Of a stretch of 64,000 nucleotides of DNA, positions 24,751 to 33,098 are shown in pieces; position 1 is the first letter of the stretch; each line of letters opens with the position of its first letter. The notes beneath the pieces are model-generated. The model saw only the letters and a program-made list of their open reading frames with translations. It was not told where the DNA came from and made no database searches. Both the position numbers and the translations under genes were made by a program. The stretch covers positions 124,001 through 188,000 of the forward strand of contig NZ_LWCS01000054.1 of the NCBI RefSeq assembly GCF_001650495.1. The letters are read 5' to 3'. The stretch comes from Mycolicibacterium iranicum (GTDB taxonomy: Bacteria > Actinomycetota > Actinomycetes > Mycobacteriales > Mycobacteriaceae).

Positions 24751-25802
24751 TCGCCTTCTCCGTTCGGGTCGACGAGAACCTTCATCTTCTTACCGGCGTG
24801 CAGCGCCTCGAACCCCTCCTCGACCACGTCATCGAGCGGAATCCGGGTCACCCACCCCGTGGTGTCGTACCTGCCGTCAGCCATCAGCGCGATCACGGCC
24901 TCGAAGTCGGCGCCGGTGTAGCACAGGGAGCCCTGAATCCTGGACTCGTTCATCACGAGGTTCAGAAGTGGTGTCTCCAAGGGCTTTTCGTAAATGGCCA
25001 CGCTGATCATCGGTTTGCGCGAGCCGACGCAGGCCAGCGCATCGGCGATGGCGGGGGCCACGCCTGCCGCATCGAACACGGCATCGGCACCCTCGCCGTC
25101 GGTGTGGTCGGCAATGAAGGCGGGCACGTCCACACCGGCGGGATCCAGCGTTTGGGCTCCGAGCGCTTCGATGGCGGCGCGCCGCGTCGGCGACGGCTCG
25201 ACGACGAAGACATCGTTGAGTCCCTTGCCGCGCAATGCAAACCACAGGCCGATGCCGATCGGGCCCGCGCCGAACACCATCGCAGTGTCACCGGACGTCA
25301 CGTCACCGAGGGTGGCGGCGTGGTAGGCGACGGACATCGGTTCGACCAGAGCGCCGAGTTCCAATGAGACGGTGTCGGGCAGCTTGTGCAGCATGCTCGT
25401 GGGAACCACGGTGAACTCCGCCATTCCACCGTCGGACATCAGCCCGTGAAAGCCGATCTGCTGGCAGACGTTGTAGTTGCCGGCGCGGCACGGCACGCAG
25501 TGGTCGCATTTGTAGATGGGTTCGACGGCCACGCGGTCCCCCTCGCTCCATCCCGTGACGCCGTCACCGACGGCGGTGATCGTGCCGGAGAACTCGTGGC
25601 CCATCGTCAGCGGCAGCTGAGCACCGGTCAGCGGATGCGGTGAGGTCGGCACGAAGATCGGGCCGGCGTAGAACTCGTGCAGGTCCGTCCCGCAGATGCC
25701 GTTGAACCCGACCTTGAGCTTCACGGTTCCGGGACCCGGGTCCGGTTCGGCGACGTCGTCGACTTCGAGCTTGTTCGGTCCGTAGTACACAGCTGCTCTC
25801 AT
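24747..25802 (-). CDS. Zinc-dependent alcohol dehydrogenase ((R,R)-butanediol dehydrogenase-like)
   Basis: A 351-residue medium-chain dehydrogenase. Catalytic zinc ligands are C37 (NGICGTDLHEF) and H69/E70 (MGHEFSG); structural zinc ligands are C99, C102, C105 and C113 (CDHCVPCRAGNYNVC). The cofactor motif is FGAGPIGIG. GTDLHEFYAGPIFVPT resembles butanediol/sorbitol-type enzymes rather than ethanol dehydrogenases. The start at 25802 (MRAAVYY) is the family start; an in-frame extension of 30 codons would cover the operator dyad. It is the first gene of the ADH-SDR-regulator-DUF779 operon, divergent from the flavin monooxygenase. Confidence 0.88.
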   Translation of the reverse strand: MRAAVYYGPNKLEVDDVAEPDPGPGTVKLKVGFNGICGTDLHEFYAGPIFVPTSPHPLTGAQLPLTMGHEFSGTITAVGDGVTGWSEGDRVAVEPIYKCDHCVPCRAGNYNVCQQIGFHGLMSDGGMAEFTVVPTSMLHKLPDTVSLELGALVEPMSVAYHAATLGDVTSGDTAMVFGAGPIGIGLWFALRGKGLNDVFVVEPSPTRRAAIEALGAQTLDPAGVDVPAFIADHTDGEGADAVFDAAGVAPAIADALACVGSRKPMISVAIYEKPLETPLLNLVMNESRIQGSLCYTGADFEAVIALMADGRYDTTGWVTRIPLDDVVEEGFEALHAGKKMKVLVDPNGEGE

Positions 25803-25839
25803 GCCGATATTCCTATGTGACGACCGACACACCGCGAAA

Positions 25840-25885
25840 GAGTTGCAGAGGGTTGCAGCGTGCCTCGTGCAACGGTTCGCAACTC
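25840..25885. promoter_or_regulatory. Four-half-site dyad in the divergent ADH/monooxygenase promoter
   Basis: GTTGCA occurs at 25842-25847 and 25852-25857, and is mirrored by TGCAAC at 25868-25873 and CGCAAC at 25878-25883. All are centred on one axis between 25862 and 25863. Half-sites on each side are exactly 10 bases apart, one helical turn. The outer arms read GAGTTGC and GCAACTC. The element lies in the middle of the 119-base gap between the two start codons. The AcoR-like regulator in the operon is the natural candidate to bind it. Confidence 0.7.
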
Positions 25886-25921
25886 TTGCCAATCCCTGCG
25901 GCGGGGTGTGGTCTGGCTCAC

Positions 25922-27754
25922 ATGACTTCCACTCTCGACCCGCAGACCACCACCGATCTCACTCCGCAGCAGCGCATCGACGCCTGGCTCGCCGACTTCG
26001 AGGCGGCATTGGCCGTCCGCGACATCGAGCGCGTCGTCGGTATGTTCGCCGTCGACAGCTTCTGGCGCGATCTGGTGTCGTTCACCTGGAACATCAAGAC
26101 TCTCGAAGGCCGCGAGCAGATCGCCGCCATGCTGGGTGCGCGGCTGGCCGAGACCGGCCCGTCGGGCTTTCGCACACGCGAAGCCCCGACGCAGGATGGC
26201 GACGTCACGTCGGCGTTCATCGAGTTCGAGACGGCCGCCGGCTGCGGCGTCGGGCATCTGAGGCTGCGTAGCGAAGACGGCGCCGACCAAGCGTGGACGC
26301 TGCTGACCGCGCTGCAGGAGCTCAAAGGCCACGAGGAACGCAAAGGCGCCAATCGCGTGCTCGGCGCGGTGCACGGCGACGATCCCGATCCACGGTCGTG
26401 GGCGGAGAAGAAGGCCGCCGAGGACGCCGAACTGGGCCGGACGGTTCAGCCGTACGTGTTGGTGATCGGCGGCGGCCAGGGGGGTATCGCGCTCGGGGCG
26501 CGGCTGCGCCAGCTCGGCGTGCCGGCGATCGTCGTCGACAAGCACGAGCGACCCGGGGACCAGTGGCGTAAACGCTACAAGTCGCTGTGCCTGCACGACC
26601 CGGTCTGGTACGACCACCTGCCGTATCTGCCGTTCCCGCAGAACTGGCCCGTGTTCGCACCGAAGGACAAGATCGGCGACTGGCTGGAGTTCTACACCCG
26701 CGTGATGGAGGTGCCGTACTGGTCGAAGACGACGTGCTTATCCGCTGTGTTCGATGAGGAGTCTCAGACCTGGACCGTCGAGGTGGACCGCGACGGTGAG
26801 CGCCTGACCCTGAAGCCGACGCAGCTGGTGCTGGCGACCGGGATGTCGGGCAAGCCGAACGTCCCGACGCTGCCCGGCCAGGACGTCTTCCGCGGCGATC
26901 AGCACCACTCAAGCGCCCACCCGGGCCCCGACAGGTACGTCGGCCGCAAGGCTGTCGTGATCGGCTCGAACAACTCGGCCCACGACATCTGCAAGGCGCT
27001 CTATGAGAACGGCGTCGACGTGACGATGGTGCAGCGCTCCTCGACGCACATCGTCAAGTCCGACACCCTGATGGACATCGGCCTCGGCGATCTCTATTCC
27101 GAGCGCGCCGTGGCGGCGGGGATGACCACCGAGAAGGCCGACCTCACGTTCGCGTCGCTGCCCTACCGCATCATGCATGAGTTCCAGATCCCGCTGTATG
27201 ACCAGATGCGGGAACGCGACAGGGATTTCTACGACCGGCTGGAAGCTGCGGGCTTCGAATTGGACTGGGGTGCAGATGGTTCGGGCCTCTTCATGAAGTA
27301 TCTGCGGCGCGGCTCGGGCTACTACATCGACGTCGGCGCGTGTGACATGGTCGCCGACGGCAGGATCAAGCTGGCACACGGCCAGGTCGACCACCTGACC
27401 GAGAACTCCGTGGTTCTCTCAGACGGCACCGAGCTGCCCGCCGACGTCGTCGTCTACGCCACCGGATACGGCTCGATGAACGGTTGGGCCGCGGACCTGA
27501 TCGGCCAGGACGTGGCCGACAAGGTCGGCAAGGTGTGGGGCCTGGGCAGCGACACCCCCAAAGATCCCGGCCCGTGGGAGGGCGAGCAGCGCAACATGTG
27601 GAAGCCCACCCAGCAGCCCAACCTGTGGTTCCACGGCGGCAACCTGCACCAGTCCCGCCACTACTCGCTGTATCTGGCTTTGCAGCTCAAGGCACGTCAC
27701 GAGGGCATGGCCACCCCGGTGTACGGGTTGCAGGAGGTCCATCACCTGAGCTGA
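25922..27754 (+). CDS. Flavin-dependent monooxygenase with N-terminal SnoaL-like domain
   Basis: A 610-residue two-domain protein. Residues about 15-150 form an NTF2/SnoaL-like domain (QQRIDAWLADFEAALAVRD, VVGMFAVDSFWRDLVSFTWN). The remainder is an FMO/YUCCA-type or Baeyer-Villiger-like monooxygenase. It has FAD motif GGGQGG near 183-188, the FMO-type FRGDQHHSSA (FxGxxxHxxx pattern), NADPH motif VIGSNNSAHD and the late ATGYGS. It should use NADPH and O2 to oxygenate a carbonyl or soft nucleophile. The start at 25922 is taken over an in-frame ATG inside the operator region. Divergence from the ADH operon suggests that it attacks the ketone that the dehydrogenases make. Confidence 0.83.
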   Translation: MTSTLDPQTTTDLTPQQRIDAWLADFEAALAVRDIERVVGMFAVDSFWRDLVSFTWNIKTLEGREQIAAMLGARLAETGPSGFRTREAPTQDGDVTSAFIEFETAAGCGVGHLRLRSEDGADQAWTLLTALQELKGHEERKGANRVLGAVHGDDPDPRSWAEKKAAEDAELGRTVQPYVLVIGGGQGGIALGARLRQLGVPAIVVDKHERPGDQWRKRYKSLCLHDPVWYDHLPYLPFPQNWPVFAPKDKIGDWLEFYTRVMEVPYWSKTTCLSAVFDEESQTWTVEVDRDGERLTLKPTQLVLATGMSGKPNVPTLPGQDVFRGDQHHSSAHPGPDRYVGRKAVVIGSNNSAHDICKALYENGVDVTMVQRSSTHIVKSDTLMDIGLGDLYSERAVAAGMTTEKADLTFASLPYRIMHEFQIPLYDQMRERDRDFYDRLEAAGFELDWGADGSGLFMKYLRRGSGYYIDVGACDMVADGRIKLAHGQVDHLTENSVVLSDGTELPADVVVYATGYGSMNGWAADLIGQDVADKVGKVWGLGSDTPKDPGPWEGEQRNMWKPTQQPNLWFHGGNLHQSRHYSLYLALQLKARHEGMATPVYGLQEVHHLS

Positions 27755-27774
27755 GCTGACCGCGACGCTCGTCG

Positions 27775-27828
27775 AGAGTGCAGCCAGGGTCGTGATTCCG
27801 TTGGCCGTCACAACCCTGGCTTCACTCT
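27775..27828. terminator. Long hairpin between convergent genes
   Basis: Arms at 27775-27795 and 27808-27828 pair at 19 of 21 positions (AGAGTGCAGCCAGGG against CCCTGGCTTCACTCT) around a 12-base loop. It sits between the monooxygenase stop and the stop of the L7/L12-like gene on the other strand, so it can terminate both. Its shape and near-perfect arms suggest a dispersed palindromic element, with a sequence different from the repeats at 6 kb. Confidence 0.75.
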
Positions 27829-27834
27829 GGGCGA

Positions 27835-28137
27835 TCAAGGCGCCAGGCCGTCGACGATGTCCTTGGACTCCTTGAGCCCCAGCCCGGTCTGCTCGCGCAG
27901 CACCTTGATGGCCTCGATCTTCTTCCCGGCGAGGGCCAGCTGCACAACCTCCGGACTCACCGGGGGCCCGGCCACGGAGGGCACCTGCGTCTGCGGCGCC
28001 GCCGCCTCGGCGTGTGGTCCCGCCCCACGCAGTGCCCATTCGAGCTGCGCCACCCGCCGCTCCAGCTCCTCGACCCGTCGCCGCAGGCCTCCGTCGTCCA
28101 CGTCGTCGGCATTGTCGGATCGCCCGAAGAGTCCCAT
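27835..28137 (-). CDS. Small coiled-coil protein with a ribosomal L7/L12 C-terminal domain
   Basis: A 100-residue protein. After MGLFGRSDNADDVDD comes a short coiled coil (LRRRVEELERRVAQLEWAL, about 18-36) and a proline/alanine linker. The last 40 residues (EVVQLALAGKKIEAIKVLRE then GLGLKESKDIVDGLAP) match the L7/L12 tail that contacts translation factors. The L12 N-terminal dimer domain is absent; the coiled coil may replace it. The start at 28137 is chosen because the upstream frame is the reverse of the peptidase gene. Role is unknown; an L12-mimic that touches the ribosome GTPases is one possibility. Confidence 0.75.
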   Translation of the reverse strand: MGLFGRSDNADDVDDGGLRRRVEELERRVAQLEWALRGAGPHAEAAAPQTQVPSVAGPPVSPEVVQLALAGKKIEAIKVLREQTGLGLKESKDIVDGLAP

Positions 28138-28165
28138 GCTGGGCGAGTATGGCGCATTGCGCAGA

Positions 28166-30196
28166 ATGGTGGGCGTGACCGACACCGACAGCGCGCACAC
28201 CGACCCGTACCTCTGGCTCGAGGAGATCACCGGCGACGACGCGCTCGCCTGGGTACGTGAACACAACGAGCCGACGGTGGCCGAACTCAGCGGTGAGCGC
28301 TTCGAGCAGATGCGGGCCGAGGCGCTGGAGGTCCTCGACACCGATGCGCGGATCCCGTATGTGCGCAGGCGCGGCGAGTACCTGTACAACTTCTGGCGCG
28401 ACGCCGCCAACCAGAAAGGGCTGTGGCGGCGCACGACACTGGAGAGTTACCGCACCGAGAAACCGGACTGGGAGGTCATCATCGACCTCGACGAGCTCGC
28501 GCGGGCCGAAGACCAGAACTGGGTGTGGGCCGGTGCGGATGTGATCGAACCGGACCACTCACTGGCTCTGATCAGCTTGTCACGTGGCGGCTCCGATGCC
28601 GCCGTTGTTCGCGAATTCGACATGCGCACAAGAACTTTTGTCGAGGGCGGGTTCGAATTGGCCGAGGCCAAGTCGCAGGTTTCCTGGGAGGACGAGAACA
28701 CGCTGCTGGTCGGCACCGACTTCGGCGAGGGGTCGCTCACCGAGTCCGGCTATCCGCGACTGGTCAAGCGGTGGCGACGCGGTACGCCGCTGGCCGAAGC
28801 CGAGACCGTGTTCAGCGGTGCGGAATCGGACGTGGTCGTCGCGGGATCACGGGATCACACCGAAGGTTTCGAACGCACGCTCGTGAGCCGCGCCTTCGAC
28901 TTCTTCAACGAGCGGGTCTACGAACTGCGCGATGGCGAATTGATTCGTATCGACACCCCAACCGACGCGAGCATCTCGATCCACCGGGAGTGGCTTCTGA
29001 TCGAGTTGCGAACCGAGTGGAAGTACGGCGCCCAGGCGTATCCGGCTGGTTCCCTGATCGCCGCCGATTACGAGAAATTCCTCAGTGGCACAGCCGAATT
29101 GCAGTCGGTTTTCACCCCGGATGCGCACACCTGTCTGCACCACTACGCGTGGACGCGCGATCGCCTCGTCGTGGTCACGCTTGCCGATGTGGCCAGCCGT
29201 GTCGCGATCTACACACCCGGCGAGTGGACCTCCCGGCCGGTGCCCGGACTCCCCGAGAACACCAACACCGTGATCGTCGGCACAGATCCGTTGGGTGACG
29301 AGATCTTCCTGGACTCTTCAGGTTTCCTCACTCCGTCTCGCCTACTGCACGGGACGGCCGGTGGGGGCCTCAACGAGATCAAGCGGGCGCCGTCGTTCTT
29401 CGACGCGTCGGATCTGGAGGTGTCACAGTTCTTCGCGACCTCCGACGACGGCACCGCGATCCCCTACTTCGTGGTCGGACACCGGCACCGCCAGGGACCC
29501 GGTCCGACGCTGCTCGGTGGTTACGGCGGGTTCGAGGTGGCGCGCACGCCGGGCTACGACGGCGTCCTCGGCCGGCTTTGGCTGTCGCGCGGCGGCACCT
29601 ACGTGCTGGCCAACATTCGCGGTGGCGGCGAGTACGGGCCGACGTGGCACACCCAGGCCATGCGCGAGGGCAGACACCTTGTCGGAGAGGACTTCGCAGC
29701 TGTGGCAAAGGATCTGGTTGACCGCGGGATCACCACCGTCGATCAACTCGGCGCACAGGGTGGAAGCAACGGCGGGTTGCTGATGGGAATCATGCTGACC
29801 AAGTACCCCGAACTGTTCGGGGGCCTGGTGTGCAGCGTGCCGCTTCTCGACATGAAGCGCTTTCATCTTCTGCTTGCCGGCGCATCGTGGGTCGCGGAAT
29901 ACGGCGATCCCGATAACCCCGACGACTGGAAGTTCATCTCCGAATACTCGCCCTATCAGAATATTTCGCCGGACAGACGATACCCGCCGGTTCTCATGAC
30001 CACGTCAACCCGTGACGACCGGGTCCATCCCGGCCATGCGAGGAAGATGACCGCCGCGCTCGAGGCAGCCGGGCACTCGGTCCGTTATTACGAGAACATC
30101 GAGGGCGGCCACGCCGGCGCGTCGGACAACCCACAGATCGCCTTCCGATCCGCACTAGTCTTCGAGTACCTGCTGCGCATCCTGAACGGAAACTGA
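28166..30196 (+). CDS. Prolyl oligopeptidase family serine peptidase (Rv0457c-like)
   Basis: A 676-residue S9 peptidase. An N-terminal beta-propeller (about 75-400) is preceded by TDPYLWLEEITGDDALAWVR, the family leader. The catalytic alpha/beta domain has GGYGGFEV, the nucleophile in GGSNGGLLMG (S near 533), the aspartate in STRDDRVHPGHA (near 616) and the histidine in EGGHAGA (near 649). It should cut short proline-containing peptides in the cytosol; no signal peptide is seen. The start is ATG at 28166, with GTG three and nine bases later as alternatives. Size and place match Rv0457c. Confidence 0.93.
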   Translation: MVGVTDTDSAHTDPYLWLEEITGDDALAWVREHNEPTVAELSGERFEQMRAEALEVLDTDARIPYVRRRGEYLYNFWRDAANQKGLWRRTTLESYRTEKPDWEVIIDLDELARAEDQNWVWAGADVIEPDHSLALISLSRGGSDAAVVREFDMRTRTFVEGGFELAEAKSQVSWEDENTLLVGTDFGEGSLTESGYPRLVKRWRRGTPLAEAETVFSGAESDVVVAGSRDHTEGFERTLVSRAFDFFNERVYELRDGELIRIDTPTDASISIHREWLLIELRTEWKYGAQAYPAGSLIAADYEKFLSGTAELQSVFTPDAHTCLHHYAWTRDRLVVVTLADVASRVAIYTPGEWTSRPVPGLPENTNTVIVGTDPLGDEIFLDSSGFLTPSRLLHGTAGGGLNEIKRAPSFFDASDLEVSQFFATSDDGTAIPYFVVGHRHRQGPGPTLLGGYGGFEVARTPGYDGVLGRLWLSRGGTYVLANIRGGGEYGPTWHTQAMREGRHLVGEDFAAVAKDLVDRGITTVDQLGAQGGSNGGLLMGIMLTKYPELFGGLVCSVPLLDMKRFHLLLAGASWVAEYGDPDNPDDWKFISEYSPYQNISPDRRYPPVLMTTSTRDDRVHPGHARKMTAALEAAGHSVRYYENIEGGHAGASDNPQIAFRSALVFEYLLRILNGN

Positions 30197-30197
30197 C

Positions 30198-30845
30198 ATG
30201 ACGACCTGGAAAACGTTTCTCACCGTCACTGCCGGGTCGGCACTGCTGCTGACCGGATGCTCGCAGAACATCAGCGGAACTGCCGTGACGGCTGCCGCTG
30301 ATGGTGCCGCCGCGGCCGGCGGCGGCGAAGCCCAGTGCACTACCGTCGACGCACCGCTCGATGACATCCCCAGTGAAGACGACGGTGAACCGCTGCTGCG
30401 CATTCCGGTGCCCGACGGGTGGGAGCGCAACTCGATGATGGACAGCGAGATCATCCGATACACCATCGTTTCGACCGATCTGATCAGCAATGAGTTCGCC
30501 CCCAACGCCGTCGTCACCCTCGAGTCGGTACGTGGCATCGAGGCTCCTGAGGACGTGTTCGAAGAGAACCGGGCCAATCTGGAGAACGGCCTCGGCGCAT
30601 TCGACTTGGAGACCGTCAGCAATACGACCTGCGGATTACCCTCCGAGACAACCCATTACGTCGCTCCGCCGATGGGTCCAGCACCGGAGCGGCCGATCAT
30701 CATGCATGCCGTCGTCGCCGAGGACAGGGGTTCCACCTACCTCGCCACACTCACCATCCAGACCACCGACCCCACCGATCCCAGGTACGTCGCCGACTCA
30801 CAGGAGATCATCGACGGGTTCCAGATGCTGGTGCCGGGATCGTGA
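30198..30845 (+). CDS. LpqN/LpqT-type lipoprotein
   Basis: A 215-residue exported lipoprotein. The leader MTTWKTFLTVTAGSALLLTG ends in lipobox LLTGC with C21. The mature part (IPVPDGWERNSMMDSEIIRY, PNAVVTLESVRGIEAPEDVF) follows the pattern of mycobacterial LpqN/LpqT proteins, with two later cysteines likely disulphide bonded. The family is envelope-located; LpqN of M. tuberculosis has been tied to envelope transport partners. It starts one base after the peptidase stop and overlaps the following membrane gene as GTGA. Confidence 0.8.
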   Translation: MTTWKTFLTVTAGSALLLTGCSQNISGTAVTAAADGAAAAGGGEAQCTTVDAPLDDIPSEDDGEPLLRIPVPDGWERNSMMDSEIIRYTIVSTDLISNEFAPNAVVTLESVRGIEAPEDVFEENRANLENGLGAFDLETVSNTTCGLPSETTHYVAPPMGPAPERPIIMHAVVAEDRGSTYLATLTIQTTDPTDPRYVADSQEIIDGFQMLVPGS

Positions 30846-31204
30846 GCACAGCGTCTTACGTGCTGCTCGGAGCGGGTGCACTGGCGCTCATTTTGGGAGC
30901 CGCAGTACCCGGATGGGATACTCCCACCCTGCCCAAGCGCGCGGTCAAGCGCCGCATCTACTGGGCAGGAACCGTTGCCGGGGTCGTTCTTGTTTTCCTG
31001 GGTGGGCTGCCCGACCTGCAGAGTTCCGTTGCGTTCGTCGTCGCCGCGCTGATTCTTATGGTCGGCTCGGCCTACTTCCGGACACCGCACATCAAGATCG
31101 GCGGCAAGATCTATTCAGCGTACGAACCTCATCGGGAACCCGACCCGCCGGCCGGTGACCAGAAGGCGAACCCCGAACCCCGACCTAGAGGCTCGGCTGG
31201 TTGA
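30842..31204 (+). CDS. Small membrane protein
   Basis: A 120-residue protein with GTG start overlapping the lipoprotein TGA. Hydrophobic segments lie at about 4-22, 40-56 and 62-78, followed by a conserved-looking FRTPHIKIGGKIYSAYEPH and a polar proline-rich tail. I do not recognise a family. The DNA coding for the tail includes one copy of a 27-base direct repeat (31123-31149). It is the last gene of the peptidase-lipoprotein run. Confidence 0.7.
   Translation: MSTASYVLLGAGALALILGAAVPGWDTPTLPKRAVKRRIYWAGTVAGVVLVFLGGLPDLQSSVAFVVAALILMVGSAYFRTPHIKIGGKIYSAYEPHREPDPPAGDQKANPEPRPRGSAG
31123..31149 (+). repeat. 27-bp direct repeat, copy 1
   Basis: A 27-base sequence starting CGAACCTCATCGGGAACC recurs without change at 33099-33125. 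This copy lies inside the small membrane gene. The two copies bracket the lower-GC gap and the serine hydrolase gene. Confidence 0.85.
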
Positions 31205-31299
31205 TTGACAGTCCGGATCGGCATTCTTCACTCGCTGTTCAATCGGCGATCACTGATTGGCATTCTTTCTCAAATGTGCTGACCTGGAGTCTTTTTGGA

Positions 31300-31317
31300 C
31301 GCCATTGATCAATGGCG
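31300..31317. promoter_or_regulatory. Perfect 18-bp palindrome upstream of the serine hydrolase
   Basis: CGCCATTGATCAATGGCG is a perfect palindrome in the 255-base gap 31205-31459, about 143 bases before the serine hydrolase start. The gap is visibly richer in A and T than its surroundings, and GGCATTCTT occurs twice in it (31217-31225 and 31258-31266). The palindrome looks like a dimeric repressor site. No regulator gene is adjacent. Confidence 0.5.
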
Positions 31318-31459
31318 AAATACACAGGAGCCCAGGGCCTTCAACAATCCTGAAGATCACGTCACCGATTCATCATTTCTGGGCGATGCCATTCAGCAAG
31401 GGCCGCCGCGTAACCTCGAGCAGACCTGCCGATGCCGCGAGGACGGCTAGGATAGCGTT

Positions 31460-33055
31460 GTGCCACAACATGTCTACCGTCGCACAGCGGTCGCCATCCT
31501 CGCCGCATCGGCGCTGATCCTTGGTAGCGGCGCGTGCGCCGAGCCCCGGCCGGTTTCGCAACCCGCGACACCGGCCGAGCCGCCGATGGAGCAGCCGGCG
31601 ACCGACCTTCCGGAGAACGCGGTCCGCGATGCGGTGTCGCGCATCGACGGCATCGCCGATGAACTGATGGCGCGATCCGGCATTCCGGGGATGGCTGTAG
31701 CGGTGGTGCATCGCGGAGAAACGATCTATGCCAAGGGATTCGGCGTCAAGGACAACCGGAAACCGGCCGACGATCCGGCGAACCAGGTTGACCCGGACAC
31801 CGTGTTCCAGCTGGCGTCGCTGTCCAAGCCGCTCGGCGCCACCGTGGTCGCCCACCAGGTCAGCCGGAATGCGATCAGCTGGGACACCCCAGTCATCGAC
31901 AGCCTGCCGTGGTTCGCACTGTCAGATCCCGCCGTCACCAGAATGGTCACCGTCGGCGACATGTACGCGCATCGTTCGGGGCTACCGGAACTCGCCGGTG
32001 ATCTACTCGAAGACCTCGGTTACGACCGCCGCTACATACTGGACCGCCTGCGCGACTATCCGCTGGATCCGTTCCGGATCACCTACCACTACAGCAACTA
32101 CGGATTGACGACGGGCGCCGAAGCGGTCGCCGCCGCGGCGGGCACCACGTGGGAGAACCTGAGTCAAGACGTGCTGTACGGGCCACTGGGCATGACGTCG
32201 ACGAGCTCACGGTTCGCCGACTATCTCCAACGCCCCAACCGCGCGGTGGGCCACATCGATATGGACGGAACCTACCGCCCGGACTATGTGCGTGACCCGG
32301 ATCCGCAATCGCCGGCCGGCGGGGTCAGCAGTTCGGTCAACGACCTGACGCGCTGGCTGACCATGCTGATGGGCAACGGCACGTTCGAGGGCACACAGAT
32401 TGCCGAACCCGCCTCGTTACTGCCGGCACTGACCCCGCAGAGCGTGGCCGACCGCGCGCAGGACACCTCCGCACGATCCGGGTTCTACGGATACGGCTTC
32501 GACGTGGGCGTCACCTCGGACGCCAGGACGTCGCTGAGCCACTCCGGAGCTTTCGAGCTGGGTGCCGGGACGAACTTCGTCTACCTGCCGTCGGCCGAGG
32601 TCGCCATCGTGGCGCTGACCAATGCCACCCCGGCGGGTGTGCCCGAGGCACTCACGGCGCAGTTCGCCGATCTCGTGCAGTTCGGCGAGGTTCGGGAGGA
32701 TTGGTACCAGCTGTACAACGCGGCGTTCACCACGATGGAGCAGCCGGTGGGCTCGCTCGCGGGGAAACAACCCCCGGCCGACGCCGCGCCGCCCGCCCCG
32801 CTGGCGAGCTATGTCGGGGTTTATGACAATCCGTTCTGGGGGCCTGCGCGCGTTACCGAGGAGAACGGCCAACTGCAGCTGATGCTGGGCTCGCAACTGG
32901 TTGTGCCGCTGCGGCATTGGGCTGGAAACACCTTCGCGGTCAGCTTCGTTGCAGAAAACTCACCGCCTGGCAGCCAGTCGACCGCCGTGTTCGACGGTGA
33001 CACGCTGACTCTGGAGTACTACGACACCATCGGCAACGGAGCATTCACCAGGTAA
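31460..33055 (+). CDS. Exported serine hydrolase, beta-lactamase class C/PBP4* fold
   Basis: A 531-residue protein with an export signal (RRTAVAILAASALILGSGAC). C26 could be lipidated, although the residue at -3 is serine, which is unusual. The catalytic set is visible: SLSK at 120-123, YSN at 211-213 and a third-box equivalent in SHSGAFE near 360. A C-terminal domain from about 440 (ASYVGVYDNPFWGPARVTEE) resembles the DUF3471 lid of this family. Such enzymes are D-alanyl peptidases or esterases; true beta-lactamase activity is not implied. The start is GTG at 31460. The gene stands alone between two copies of a 27-base repeat. Confidence 0.87.
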   Translation: MPQHVYRRTAVAILAASALILGSGACAEPRPVSQPATPAEPPMEQPATDLPENAVRDAVSRIDGIADELMARSGIPGMAVAVVHRGETIYAKGFGVKDNRKPADDPANQVDPDTVFQLASLSKPLGATVVAHQVSRNAISWDTPVIDSLPWFALSDPAVTRMVTVGDMYAHRSGLPELAGDLLEDLGYDRRYILDRLRDYPLDPFRITYHYSNYGLTTGAEAVAAAAGTTWENLSQDVLYGPLGMTSTSSRFADYLQRPNRAVGHIDMDGTYRPDYVRDPDPQSPAGGVSSSVNDLTRWLTMLMGNGTFEGTQIAEPASLLPALTPQSVADRAQDTSARSGFYGYGFDVGVTSDARTSLSHSGAFELGAGTNFVYLPSAEVAIVALTNATPAGVPEALTAQFADLVQFGEVREDWYQLYNAAFTTMEQPVGSLAGKQPPADAAPPAPLASYVGVYDNPFWGPARVTEENGQLQLMLGSQLVVPLRHWAGNTFAVSFVAENSPPGSQSTAVFDGDTLTLEYYDTIGNGAFTR

Positions 33056-33098
33056 GGCCCATTCCGGTTGCCGGGACTGTTTTCAACAGCTCTTGCAT

